A stretch of 18,720 nucleotides of DNA, taken from NCBI GenBank assembly GCA_964393335.1, contig CAYMTN010000094.1:1-18720 (forward strand), in the 5' to 3' direction. Origin of the DNA: CAYMTN01 sp964393335. GTDB taxonomy: Bacteria > Chloroflexota > Anaerolineae > Aggregatilineales > Aggregatilineaceae. Below the pieces are notes generated by a model. It did not search any database. It was not told where the DNA came from and worked only from the letters and a program-made list of their open reading frames with translations. This document shows, piece after piece, positions 7,877 through 16,012 of the stretch (the first letter of the stretch is position 1; each line of letters opens with the position of its first letter). The position numbers were made by a program, and so were the translations under genes.

Positions 7877-7916
7877 TGCCTGCATCATGGTACCATACCA
7901 TGATGCAGGCATTTTG
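7877..7916 (+). terminator. Intrinsic terminator, 16-bp perfect stem
   Basis: TGCCTGCATCATGGTA (7877-7892) pairs exactly with 7896-7911 around a 3-base loop and is followed by TTTTGTT. It ends the malQ operon. The stem could also act in reverse because A/T-rich bases flank both sides. The 11 bases GTGTTATAACT at 7858 just upstream also occur upstream of the terminator at 10128. Confidence 0.85.
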
Positions 7917-7949
7917 TTGGTAAGTGAGCGGGATCACACATAAGACACG

Positions 7950-8819
7950 ATGAGACGCATCTGGCTCGCGGTTGTCATAATTCTGTGCGCGTGTTCTACA
8001 CGCCAGCCGGATACCGCCGCGCTGCCGGTCGCCAACGTCACTGCGTCCGCTGACGCGCTGATCATGACGCTGACTCACGCGTCTCCGACGAACACCCCAC
8101 CCTACACCCGGATTCCCTCCAACGGCGGTTGGGTTCCGCAAGTTGAAGACGTCAACGGCGTGCCGATGGTGCGGGTCCCGGCGGGCTGTTTTGTGATGGG
8201 CGATGCCGCCGGGCGTCCGGACGAGGTGCCCGTGTCCATGCAGTGCGTCGACGAGCCGTTCTACCTGGACCAGTACGAAGTCACTAACGCCCAGTTCGAG
8301 CAGTTTCAGGGCGTGGCGAACGAGGCCAGCCAGTGGCCGGACGCGGACTATCCGCGCCAGCGCCTGACGTGGTACGAGGCGCGCGCCTACTGCGCGCGTC
8401 GCGGCGCGGGCATGCGCCTGCCGACAGAACGCGAATGGGAGTACGCCGGGCGCGGCCCCGACAGTCTGATATATCCCTGGGGCAACGCGTTGATCGCCGG
8501 GACCGCCTATATCGATACGACCGGTGGCCGCGTGGCAGCGGTCGGCACGTTTCTGTATGACCTATCATGGGTTGGCGCATACGACATGGCCGGAAACGTG
8601 CGCGAGTGGACCAGCTCGATCTATTCGGACGCGCTGCCCTACCCGTATGATGACTCCGCCGCGCGCGAAGACCTGGACGATACCACCAATCGCCGGGTGA
8701 TGCGCGGCGGTGGCTTCCTCGATACGTGGGGCGACCTGCGGTTGGCCATCCGTCACGGCGTCTACCCGGACTATTCCGGCACCGATTTTGGCGTGCGCTG
8801 CGCGCGGTCCGTCTATTAG
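7950..8819 (+). CDS. SUMF1 (formylglycine-generating enzyme-like) domain lipoprotein, 289 aa
   Basis: The N-terminus MRRIWLAVVIILCAC ends in a lipobox-like LCAC, so Cys15 is a likely lipidation site on the outer face of the membrane. A Thr/Pro-rich linker (about 20-62) follows. The SUMF1 domain (about 65-289) shows GVPMVRVPAGCFVMG, EVTNAQFEQF, WYEARAYCARRGAGMRLPTEREWEYAGRG, YPWGN, YDMAGNVREWTSS, RRVMRGGGFLD and DFGVRCAR. True formylglycine-generating enzymes need two active-site cysteines in the segment before the final FRCA. Here that segment (LRLAIRHGVYPDYSG) has none, so sulfatase activation is unlikely. A carbohydrate- or protein-binding or structural role is more plausible. A weak RBS precedes ATG 7950. 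The next gene starts 13 bases after the stop, so the two form a pair. Confidence 0.85.
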   Translation: MRRIWLAVVIILCACSTRQPDTAALPVANVTASADALIMTLTHASPTNTPPYTRIPSNGGWVPQVEDVNGVPMVRVPAGCFVMGDAAGRPDEVPVSMQCVDEPFYLDQYEVTNAQFEQFQGVANEASQWPDADYPRQRLTWYEARAYCARRGAGMRLPTEREWEYAGRGPDSLIYPWGNALIAGTAYIDTTGGRVAAVGTFLYDLSWVGAYDMAGNVREWTSSIYSDALPYPYDDSAAREDLDDTTNRRVMRGGGFLDTWGDLRLAIRHGVYPDYSGTDFGVRCARSVY

Positions 8820-8832
8820 AGGAATCCTGTTC

Positions 8833-10089
8833 ATGCATCCGGCGCATAACCTGTTTGACCTGATCACCGCAAGCGTGTTTTTGTTTTCTGGGAGCGTCCT
8901 CGCCTTCAAAATGTGGCAGCGTGCAAACTGGCACGTCGTGCTGCGTCACGCTCGACAGGTGCCTGCGATCACCGGGCGGCTGGTGCGCCGCCTGACGCCC
9001 GCCATCCACGTGACTAGCTACGCGATTGTCTGCGTGGTGCTGATGCTGCCAGTGGCGGAATTCGGGCTGCGGGCGTACTTCCGGCGCTGGGGCAGCGAAG
9101 ACGACCGCATCCGTTACGTGTATTCGGAAGAACGCATCAAATCGCTGGAATCCCAGTTCATCGCTAAGCCGTTCGTTGGATTCGCCCCGTCACCGGATTT
9201 CCCCGGTCACAACAGCCTGGGCTATCGCGGCCCGGAGATCGTCCAGCCCAAGCCGGAAGGCACGTACCGGATCGTGGCGCTCGGCGGCTCGACCACCTAC
9301 GGATTCGGCATCATCGAGGACGACAAGACGTGGCCCGCGCAGCTTCAGCGCGTCCTGCGCGACGAGTACGATTACCCACAGGTCGAGGTGATCAACGCGG
9401 GCGTGCAGCTTTATACCACCTGGGAAACCCTGGTGAATTTTGAGTTTCGCGTGTTGGACCTCGATCCCGACCTGATCATCGTATATCACGCGACCAACGA
9501 CATCACCGCGCGGCTGGTAGATCCCACCCACTACGACGGGCTGTACTCGGCGCGCGGCACGTGGAACACGGGCGATCTACACCTGGGGCCGAGCACGCTG
9601 GCACGGTACGTGGGCATTCGGATGGGCTGGCTCGACGATCCGCTGAAACTGGAGTCCCATTTCGTGCTCGACGAGGAGATCATGCAGTGTGACATGTGGG
9701 CGGAGCGCCAATGCGGGGACTATTCCACCGAGGAATTGATGGCGCTCAATCCGCCGATCTACTTTGAGCGCAATTTGCGCAATCTGGCGGCGCTGGCAGC
9801 CGCCAACGACGTGCAGGTCATGTTCTCAAGCTGGGCGTATTTCCCCGATACGGTGCGCGTCACCAACATTTACTTGTTCCCCTGGCGGCGCGCCGAGGTC
9901 GCCAAATTGAACGCAATCATGCAGCAGGTCGCCGATGATACGGGCATGGCGTTTTATGATCTGGCGGCCAACCTGCCCTATAACCGGAATTACTGGGAAG
10001 GTGACGGCTATCACCAGAGCGCGTTAGGTGCCGAACAGCAGGCCAGGCAATATGCGGCGTTCATCGCGCAGCAGGGTTGGCTGAACTGA
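8833..10089 (+). CDS. Membrane-anchored SGNH/GDSL hydrolase-like protein, 418 aa
   Basis: Two hydrophobic segments (about 8-25 and 60-80) place the C-terminal domain outside the cytoplasm. The catalytic domain has the SGNH blocks: block I GGSTTYG with Ser153, NAG at the block II position, block III HATND with Asn222-Asp223, and block V GDGYHQSALG with Asp391 and His394. Such enzymes are esterases or acyl-transfer/deacetylation enzymes acting on polysaccharides or lipids. The precise substrate cannot be read. ATG 8833 is preceded by AGAGGAA, which overlaps the stop of the SUMF1 gene, so the two are co-transcribed; an earlier in-frame ATG at 8710 would lie inside the SUMF1 gene. A terminator follows at 10128. 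The pairing suggests a joint cell-surface role, by inference. Confidence 0.85.
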   Translation: MHPAHNLFDLITASVFLFSGSVLAFKMWQRANWHVVLRHARQVPAITGRLVRRLTPAIHVTSYAIVCVVLMLPVAEFGLRAYFRRWGSEDDRIRYVYSEERIKSLESQFIAKPFVGFAPSPDFPGHNSLGYRGPEIVQPKPEGTYRIVALGGSTTYGFGIIEDDKTWPAQLQRVLRDEYDYPQVEVINAGVQLYTTWETLVNFEFRVLDLDPDLIIVYHATNDITARLVDPTHYDGLYSARGTWNTGDLHLGPSTLARYVGIRMGWLDDPLKLESHFVLDEEIMQCDMWAERQCGDYSTEELMALNPPIYFERNLRNLAALAAANDVQVMFSSWAYFPDTVRVTNIYLFPWRRAEVAKLNAIMQQVADDTGMAFYDLAANLPYNRNYWEGDGYHQSALGAEQQARQYAAFIAQQGWLN

Positions 10090-10127
10090 CGTGTAACCTT
10101 TGGCGGCGAGCGTGTTATAACTTATGC

Positions 10128-10170
10128 ACGCGCCTGCATTGGGCATCGAGAGCCGTGCAGGCGCGTTTTG
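10128..10170 (+). terminator. Intrinsic terminator, 11-bp stem
   Basis: ACGCGCCTGCA (10128-10138) pairs exactly with TGCAGGCGCGT (10156-10166) across a 17-base loop, followed by TTTTGTG. It ends the SUMF1-SGNH pair. Its GCCTGCA/TGCAGGC core and the upstream GTGTTATAACT at 10112 match the terminator at 7877. Confidence 0.8.
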
Positions 10171-10190
10171 TGTGAATTGTGAACAGGTGA

Positions 10191-10304
10191 CCGTTAGCCC
10201 TCACCCCTAAATCCCCTCTCCCACAGAGTAGGCGAGGGGACTTGATCAACCAGGCGTGTTTTCTCCCCTCTCCTGCTTGGCGGGAGAGGGGCGGGGGGTG
10301 AGGG
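10191..10304. repeat. REP/MITE-like C/T-G/A palindromic repeat, copy 1
   Basis: CCCTCACCCC (10198-10207) pairs exactly with GGGGTGAGGG (10295-10304), and CCCCTCTCCC (10213-10222) pairs with GGGAGAGGGG (10282-10291). A second CCCCTCTCC at 10265-10273 can compete for the inner arm and form a local hairpin. The left edge CCGTTAGCC and TCACCCCT recur in copy 2 at 18239. There is no coding frame of note inside. Confidence 0.75.
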
Positions 10305-10331
10305 TGTTCGAGATACAGTCAACGGTTCACG

Positions 10332-10359
10332 GTCAACCAACAACTGACAGCCAATAACC
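10332..10359 (+). repeat. AAC-rich intergenic repeat upstream of the mutase
   Basis: GTCAACCAACAACTGACA followed by GCCAATAACC resembles the stretch at 5290-5321. Both end roughly 22-26 bases before a start codon and both are almost free of G on this strand. Confidence 0.5.
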
Positions 10360-10384
10360 ACCAGAAAACGGACTCGACCTGACC

Positions 10385-12052
10385 ATGACTGACGATCTCA
10401 CCCAACGCAAACAGCAGTGGGAATCCGGCACGCTCGACAAGGTGCTGAGCCGCTTCCCCGAACGCAAAGACCCGTTCAGCACCTCGTCCGGCATCGCCCT
10501 GGAGCGTCTCTACCTGCCGGAAACGTGCGATCCCGACGCGTACATGGAGCAGTTGGGTTTCCCCGGCGAATACCCGTTCACGCGCGGCGTGCAGCCGACC
10601 ATGTATCGCGGGCGGCTGTGGACGATGCGCCAGTATGCCGGGTATGCCACCGCCGAAGAAACCAACGCACGCTACCGCTTTTTGCTCGACGCCGGGCAAA
10701 CCGGGCTGAGTGTCGCGTTTGACCTGCCGACCCAGATCGGCTACGACTCCGACGATCCGATGGCGTTGGGCGAGGTCGGCAAGGTCGGCGTGAGCATCCC
10801 GTCGCTGCACGACATGGCGCGGCTGTTTGAGGGCATCCCGCTGGACAAAGTCAGCACGAGCATGACGATCAACGCGCCCGCCGCGATCCTGCTGGCGATG
10901 TACATCGCCGTTGGCAAGCAGCAGGGCGTCGAACCGCGCAAGCTGCGCGGCACGGTGCAGAACGACATCCTCAAGGAATACGTCGCACGTGGCACGTACA
11001 TTTTCCCGCCTGCCCCGTCGATGCGCCTGATCACCGACCTGTTCGCGTACTGCGCGCAGGAGGTCCCGCACTGGAACACGATCAGCATCAGCGGTTATCA
11101 CATCCGCGAGGCGGGCTGCACGGCGGTGCAGGAAGTCGCCTTCACGCTGGCGAACGGGATCGCGTATGTCCAGGCGGCGCTCGACGCCGGGCTGGCGGTG
11201 GACGATTTCGCGCCGCAGTTGTCGTTTTTCTTCAACGCGCACAACAACTTTCTGGAAGAAGTCGCCAAGTTCCGCGCCGCGCGGCGTTTGTGGGCGCGTA
11301 TCATGCGCGAGCGCTTTGGGGCCAACGACCCGAAAAGCTGGGCGCTCAAGTTCCACACGCAGACCGGCGGCAGCACGCTCACCGCGCAGCAGCCGGAAAA
11401 CAACATCGTGCGCGTGACGTTGCAGGCGCTGGCTGCCGTATTCGGCGGGACGCAAAGCCTGCACACCAACAGCATGGACGAAGCGCTCGCCCTGCCCACC
11501 GAGTCGGCGGTGCAGGTCGCGCTGCGCACCCAGCAGATCATCGCGCACGAATCCGGCGCTGCCGACACGGTCGATCCGCTGGCCGGCAGTTACGTGATCG
11601 AGCACCTGACCGACGCCATCGAACGCGCCGCGTGTGACTACATCGAGCGCATCGACGCGATGGGCGGCGCGCTGCGGGCGATTGAAGCCGGTTTTGTCCA
11701 GGGCGAGATCAACGACGCCGCGTACGCGTACCAGCGCGCCATCGAGCGCGGCGATCAGGTCGTGGTCGGCGTCAACAAGTTCACGGCGGACGGCGGCGGC
11801 GTGACCCGCGAGATTCTGCGCGTGGACCCGGCCATCGAGCAGGCGCAGCGGGCGCGGCTGGCACACATCCGCGCGGAGCGGGATAACGTCCGCGTGCGCG
11901 AGCTGCTGGCCCACCTGGAAACCGCTGCGAAAGGCACCGGCAGTTTGATGCCGCTGTTCGTCACGTGTGTCGAAGCCGACGTGACGTTAGGCGAAATCTG
12001 CAACGTGCTGCGCGGCGTGTTTGGCGAGTACCGGCCCAGTGTGACGCTGTGA
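10385..12052 (+). CDS. mcmA: Methylmalonyl-CoA mutase, large (catalytic) subunit, 555 aa
   Basis: This enzyme interconverts methylmalonyl-CoA and succinyl-CoA using adenosylcobalamin. The sequence covers the TIM-barrel substrate domain: the opening FSTSSGIALERLY, RGRLWTMRQYAGYAT, LSVAFDLPTQ.GYDSD, TVQNDILKEY, RGTYIFPPAPSMR, ISISGYHIREAG and GGTQSLHTNSMDEALALPTE. Tyr84, Arg202, Tyr238 and His239 align at a constant offset of five with Tyr89, Arg207, Tyr243 and His244 of the Propionibacterium enzyme. Tyr and Arg at the first two sites fit methylmalonyl-CoA rather than isobutyryl- or 2-hydroxyisobutyryl-CoA. The protein ends before the B12-binding domain, so a separate small subunit with DxHxxG is needed; it is not in this window. 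The start ATG 10385 has only a weak ribosome binding site. The neighbours are not propionate-pathway genes. Confidence 0.93.
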   Translation: MTDDLTQRKQQWESGTLDKVLSRFPERKDPFSTSSGIALERLYLPETCDPDAYMEQLGFPGEYPFTRGVQPTMYRGRLWTMRQYAGYATAEETNARYRFLLDAGQTGLSVAFDLPTQIGYDSDDPMALGEVGKVGVSIPSLHDMARLFEGIPLDKVSTSMTINAPAAILLAMYIAVGKQQGVEPRKLRGTVQNDILKEYVARGTYIFPPAPSMRLITDLFAYCAQEVPHWNTISISGYHIREAGCTAVQEVAFTLANGIAYVQAALDAGLAVDDFAPQLSFFFNAHNNFLEEVAKFRAARRLWARIMRERFGANDPKSWALKFHTQTGGSTLTAQQPENNIVRVTLQALAAVFGGTQSLHTNSMDEALALPTESAVQVALRTQQIIAHESGAADTVDPLAGSYVIEHLTDAIERAACDYIERIDAMGGALRAIEAGFVQGEINDAAYAYQRAIERGDQVVVGVNKFTADGGGVTREILRVDPAIEQAQRARLAHIRAERDNVRVRELLAHLETAAKGTGSLMPLFVTCVEADVTLGEICNVLRGVFGEYRPSVTL

Positions 12053-12196
12053 GCGCTAACATAATTGTTGCGCAAATGGCCAACTGCTGGCATCATTACC
12101 CAATCGAGTGCAGCGGCGCGCCTGTCAGGGAGTGTGGGGCTGGAACAGGTGGGTCTTACCTGGGCACGCCGTGACAATCAAGGGGGCACCCTGACC

Positions 12197-12847
12197 ATGG
12201 ACTATAATCGACTGGCGCGCGCCGTCCGGCGATGTACGTCGTGTACGTTCTACGATACCGCCTACGAGCCGCTGCCGCCGGAATCGTGCCAGACTCCGAC
12301 ACGCATCATGTTCATCGGGGAAAGTCCATCCTGGGCGGAGAACCAGGCCGCGCCTTTTGCGCCGACCACGATCAGCGGGCAGGCGCTTGAGCGGCATTAC
12401 CTGGCCCCGCTCAACCTGCGCCGGGACGACGTGTGGATCACGGACCTGCTGAAGTGCCGCTACCCGGCGGGTATTTACGGCAGCAAGCCGCGCCACGAGA
12501 GCGACATCCAGCGCGCGGTTGAAACGTGCGTGCGCCTGTGGTTGGTTCACGAGATCGACCTGGCGCAGCCGCAAGTCGTCATCACGCTGTCGGATCAGCA
12601 GGTGTACCAGCGTGTCCGGCGGTTGTTCGGGTTGAACACGCCCGCGCTGTTCGCCGCCGCCGTCGGACAGCCCTATACGGTCGAGTTTGGCGGCCAACCG
12701 GTGATCCTGTTCCCGATGATTCACCCGGATATCAGCCGCCCGGCAGAAGAAGGCGACAGCCGCAAATTGACGGCCCGCCGCAAGTGGGCGGCCATCCACC
12801 GCGATGAGCACATCCCCACGCTGCGGCGGCTGCTGGCGGAGCTGTGA
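12197..12847 (+). CDS. Uracil-DNA glycosylase, family-4-like (Fe-S type), 216 aa
   Basis: This is probably a base-excision repair enzyme that removes uracil from DNA. The N-terminus has CTSC (Cys13, Cys16), with further cysteines at 87 (LLKCRYP) and 111 (ETC), the four-cysteine pattern of iron-sulphur UDGs. IMFIGESPSWAENQAAPFAP...SG.ALERHYLAPL is the motif A region, VWITDLLKCR the central strand, and MIHPDIS (about 175) the HPS-like motif B. Two features are atypical: motif A is GESPS rather than GE(A/G)PG, and Cys87-Cys111 is longer than in well-studied members. It may therefore be a diverged branch of the superfamily. ATG 12197 is preceded by AGGGGGC. The in-frame start at 12065 would add 44 residues of unlikely composition. 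It stands alone on the + strand, about 144 bases from each neighbour. Confidence 0.8.
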   Translation: MDYNRLARAVRRCTSCTFYDTAYEPLPPESCQTPTRIMFIGESPSWAENQAAPFAPTTISGQALERHYLAPLNLRRDDVWITDLLKCRYPAGIYGSKPRHESDIQRAVETCVRLWLVHEIDLAQPQVVITLSDQQVYQRVRRLFGLNTPALFAAAVGQPYTVEFGGQPVILFPMIHPDISRPAEEGDSRKLTARRKWAAIHRDEHIPTLRRLLAEL

Positions 12848-12921
12848 GCGGGCCGCCGGTCCCTGGATCGGGGGATGAACCCTCCGCACGGTGGGACCGC
12901 CTCACCAACGCCTGCCGGGTG

Positions 12922-12952
12922 TTGTCATTCGGGCGTTTGTTTGCTTTATAAT
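12922..12952 (+). promoter_or_regulatory. Promoter before the ABC permease
   Basis: TTGTCA (12922-12927) and a perfect TATAAT (12947-12952) are separated by 19 bases, slightly long. Transcription would start near 12959, about 33 bases before the GTG at 12992. The segment GCGTTTG...GCTTTATAAT resembles the duplicated promoter at 16913 and 17835. Confidence 0.6.
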
Positions 12953-12991
12953 AGAATAGGTTAACCATAAACGCTTCGCTGGCGTACCGGG

Positions 12992-15886
12992 GTGCGCCGC
13001 CTCAACCCGATAGCTCTACTCCAGTTGCCGGATTCGGCGGAAACACTTCTTCAATTCATGTTTGGATCACGTACCACTAAAATTGTCCGAGATGTCACCA
13101 GCCGCAAGACCCGCACCGCCCTGGTGTCGCTGAGTATCTTCGTCGGCGTGCTGGTCGTCGTGGTGCTGACGACGCTCGGCCAGCTTGTGACGCGCCAGCT
13201 CGAAAAAGACCTGATCCCGCGCGAAATGGCCATGCTGCGCATTTTTGTCGAGGTGTCACCGGAGGACGTGACCGATCCCCAGGCGGCGCTCGACACTCTG
13301 CGCGCGTATCCCAGCGTGACCGTCGTCGAGGGGCAGGCCGTGTACGAGTTCCTCTGGAAGACACCCGGCGAAGCCGACTTTCACACCGGGCAGCTTTACG
13401 CGTACAGCGAACCGTTCCGGGCGATCAAACTGGAGCCGATCCGCCTGTTGAAGGGGCGGTACCCGCTCGAAGGCCAGGCCGAGATCGCCATCGAGCAGCG
13501 CATGGCCGACGTGCACAGACTGGCGATTGGCGATTCGCTGGTCGTGGATATCAACGGCGGCGGCCAGGAAACGCGGACCATCGTCGGGCTGGTGTACCAA
13601 CCGTATTTTTACATCGGCGGCGGGGACGGTTCCAGCAGCGCCTACGCCACCTATGCCGATGCGCAGCATATCGTCGGATTCGCCGGATTCAGTTCGATTT
13701 ATGCGCGGTTCGAGAACTTCCCCACCGCGCGCCAGCAGTCGCACGCGTTCCGCCAGGCGTTGATGGCCCAGACGCCCTACCGCATCGTGTTTTACCTCGT
13801 CAACGACCCGGATGACAACGTGTTTCTGGTCGGCGTGCGCCAGTTCACGCACGTGCTGATGATCCTGGCGGTGGTGGCGATGACGGTCGCCAGCGTGCTT
13901 GTCACGACCGTGATCAGCACCATCGTGGTCGAACAGCGCCACCAGATCGGCGCGATGAAAGCGCTGGGGGCCACGCGCCGCGACGTGCTGCGCATTTACC
14001 TGGGCATGGCGCTGGTGTACGGGCTGATCGGCACGATTCCGGCGGTGATCCTGGGGCTGCCGCTGGGCGTCGAGGCGGCGCAGAAGGCCGCGCCGGTCGC
14101 CAATACCATCCTGCAAAACGCGTCGCCGCCGCTGTCGGCTGCTATCCTGGGCGCGGTGTTGGGGCTGGGCGTGCCGGTCGTCGCGGCGCTGGTGCCGGTC
14201 TATCACGGATCGCAGATCACGATCCTCGAAGCGATGACGGACCAGGGCATCGCCGCGACGTATGGCCGGGGGCTGCTGCCCACCCTGGTGCGCCTGCTGT
14301 CGCTGCCGCTGACGGTGGTCCAGGCGTTGAACAACATCCTCCGGCACAAGGCGCGGCTCGCGCTGACGCTGCTGACGCTGACGCTGGCGATCGCGGCGTT
14401 CATGGGCATGTTCGCCGTGTTCCAGACGCTAAACAACGTCGTCGGTAAAATCCAGACCACGCTGAACTACCAGGTGTCGGTGGACCCGACCAACATCGAA
14501 GCGATAGACCTGCTGCAAGGGCTGTTCACCGACGTGGAAGAGCACATCCGCGAGATTCGGCCCGGCGTGGCCGTCCAGTTGCAGGTGAACCTGCCGGACG
14601 GCGTCGACCAACCGCCTGCCGATCCCGCCGGGGACCAGACGCGCACGGAAAACATGTACGTGACCGGCATCGACCCGGCTCAGGATTTGCGCGATCTGCA
14701 ATACGACACGGGCACCGGCTGGCAGGATGACCCAACGCGGCAGGGAATCGTCATCACGCCGCGCATGGCGAAGGAATTCGACAAAACGGTGGGCGATACG
14801 CTGCACCTGATCTCGCCTGAAAATTCCCAGGAGTTCCCGATTATCGGCATTGCCGAGTTCCCGCTGGAAACCGGGTTCATGGAGTGGCAGCAGTTGGCGA
14901 GTTTTGTCGGCACGATCCGCGATGCCCCGATCCCGAACGCGTATTGGGAGCAGATCAAGGTCCAGACGAACGACGGCGAAGGCGTGCCCGCCGAGGCGCA
15001 GGTGTGGGCAGTCGGCATCGACGAGCGCGTCGGGCAGATTCTGGCGCAGGGGTACAACCCCGACCAGCACGACGTGATCATCAGCCAGGCGCTGGCCGAT
15101 CTCGGCCATTTCCAGGCGGGCGAGATGATCGCGCTCAAGCCGACCGACGGGGCGCTGCTGGGCCTGGATGAACTGGTCGATAACTCGGCGGTGTCGTATC
15201 CGATCGTCAAGGTCGTGGCGATCAAGTCCCAGGAGCTGCGCGTGGTGGCGCGCGACCTGCCGCCGGACGTGTTGAATACCGAAAAACCGCCCATCGTGGC
15301 GATTTATTGGGCCGACCTGGCCGACCTGGTGCACCTGGATTACCGCAAGATCACGCCGCAGACGTTCCTGATCGATCTATCCAACCCGCAGGCGACGGTC
15401 AATGATCTGAACCAGTCGTACAGCCAGCCGTCTCCGGTGTACCAGGACCAGGTCCGGTTTGAGGATCGCATCGCGCAGACGCTGCTGAGTCTCGGCCTGA
15501 TCATGAGTATGGCATCGGCGCTGATGGCGGTCGTGGGCGGCATCGGCCTGCTGGCGATCACGTCGATCGGCGTTTATGAGCGCCAGCGCGAGATTGGCGT
15601 GATGCGCTCGGTCGGGGCGTCGTCACGCAGCATCCTGAACCAGTTTTTGCTGGAAGGCTTTTTGATCGGCGTGTTCGCGTGGCTGGTCGGGCTGCCGCTG
15701 AGTTACGTGCTGGGCACCGTGTTGATCGACATGGTGCCGTTCGGCGACGTGATCACGTTCCGCTATTCGCTGCTGGCTCCCGTGATCGGGCTGGTCGGGA
15801 TGCTGCTGGTGACCGGGCTGGCGACGCTCTACCCCGCGATCACGGCCACGCGCCGCACCGTCTCGGAGATTTTGCATTATCAGTGA
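12992..15886 (+). CDS. ABC transporter permease, FtsX/MacB-type, two modules, 964 aa
   Basis: The layout is that of the MacB/LolE-like permease superfamily with two FtsX units. TM1 is at about residues 42-64, followed by a large outer domain to about 280 (MacB_PCD-like). Three helices at about 285-410 include EQRHQIGAMKALGATRRDV. A fifth helix at about 452-478 is followed by a second outer domain to about 825. Three final helices (828-950) include ERQREIGVMRSVGASSR, the typical coupling motif, ending with AVLYPAI-like TLYPAITATRRTVSEIL. The partner ATPase is not adjacent in this window, so it must be encoded elsewhere. The substrate is unknown; export of lipoprotein, lipid or peptide are typical options. 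Start: GTG 12992 follows the 12922 promoter; ATG 13058 is an alternative that shortens it by 22 residues. Confidence 0.88.
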   Translation: MRRLNPIALLQLPDSAETLLQFMFGSRTTKIVRDVTSRKTRTALVSLSIFVGVLVVVVLTTLGQLVTRQLEKDLIPREMAMLRIFVEVSPEDVTDPQAALDTLRAYPSVTVVEGQAVYEFLWKTPGEADFHTGQLYAYSEPFRAIKLEPIRLLKGRYPLEGQAEIAIEQRMADVHRLAIGDSLVVDINGGGQETRTIVGLVYQPYFYIGGGDGSSSAYATYADAQHIVGFAGFSSIYARFENFPTARQQSHAFRQALMAQTPYRIVFYLVNDPDDNVFLVGVRQFTHVLMILAVVAMTVASVLVTTVISTIVVEQRHQIGAMKALGATRRDVLRIYLGMALVYGLIGTIPAVILGLPLGVEAAQKAAPVANTILQNASPPLSAAILGAVLGLGVPVVAALVPVYHGSQITILEAMTDQGIAATYGRGLLPTLVRLLSLPLTVVQALNNILRHKARLALTLLTLTLAIAAFMGMFAVFQTLNNVVGKIQTTLNYQVSVDPTNIEAIDLLQGLFTDVEEHIREIRPGVAVQLQVNLPDGVDQPPADPAGDQTRTENMYVTGIDPAQDLRDLQYDTGTGWQDDPTRQGIVITPRMAKEFDKTVGDTLHLISPENSQEFPIIGIAEFPLETGFMEWQQLASFVGTIRDAPIPNAYWEQIKVQTNDGEGVPAEAQVWAVGIDERVGQILAQGYNPDQHDVIISQALADLGHFQAGEMIALKPTDGALLGLDELVDNSAVSYPIVKVVAIKSQELRVVARDLPPDVLNTEKPPIVAIYWADLADLVHLDYRKITPQTFLIDLSNPQATVNDLNQSYSQPSPVYQDQVRFEDRIAQTLLSLGLIMSMASALMAVVGGIGLLAITSIGVYERQREIGVMRSVGASSRSILNQFLLEGFLIGVFAWLVGLPLSYVLGTVLIDMVPFGDVITFRYSLLAPVIGLVGMLLVTGLATLYPAITATRRTVSEILHYQ

Positions 15887-15935
15887 TGTGACTACATTAG
15901 AAGTGCTTATCAAACATGTAATTCTGTCCGACAGC

Positions 15936-15963
15936 TTGCGAAAGTTTTCGTGGCGAATATGAT
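15936..15963 (+). promoter_or_regulatory. Possible promoter before the DUF2971 gene
   Basis: TTGCGA (15936-15941), 16 bases, then TATGAT (15958-15963). This would place transcription start near 15970, downstream of the GTG at 15950, and so supports ATG 16013 as the real start. Confidence 0.4.
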
Positions 15964-16012
15964 ATTATCACCCCTTGACTTTGCCGATTGCTTTTTGGGT
16001 GTGATCATAAAA

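Noticed and set aside
6630..8141. 503-codon minus-strand frame across three genes and a terminator
   Set aside because: It spans malQ, two small genes and a perfect terminator stem; its protein has no domain features.
10319..11914. 531-codon minus-strand frame opposite the mutase
   Set aside because: The + strand encodes a clear mutase with catalytic residues in place; the reverse frame is its mirror and has no family motifs.
12055..12073. Small imperfect hairpin GCGC(T)AACA / TGTTGCGC after the mutase
   Set aside because: It has a bulged stem and no T run follows, so it is not a convincing terminator.
12857..12899. CGGTCCC / GGGACCG inverted repeat after the UDG gene
   Set aside because: A 7-bp stem with a loop of about 29 bases and no T tract; could be chance in GC-rich DNA.
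15975..16003. TTGACT as a -35 box for the DUF2971 gene
   Set aside because: No -10-like sequence lies 16-19 bases downstream; the TTGCGA/TATGAT pair upstream fits better.
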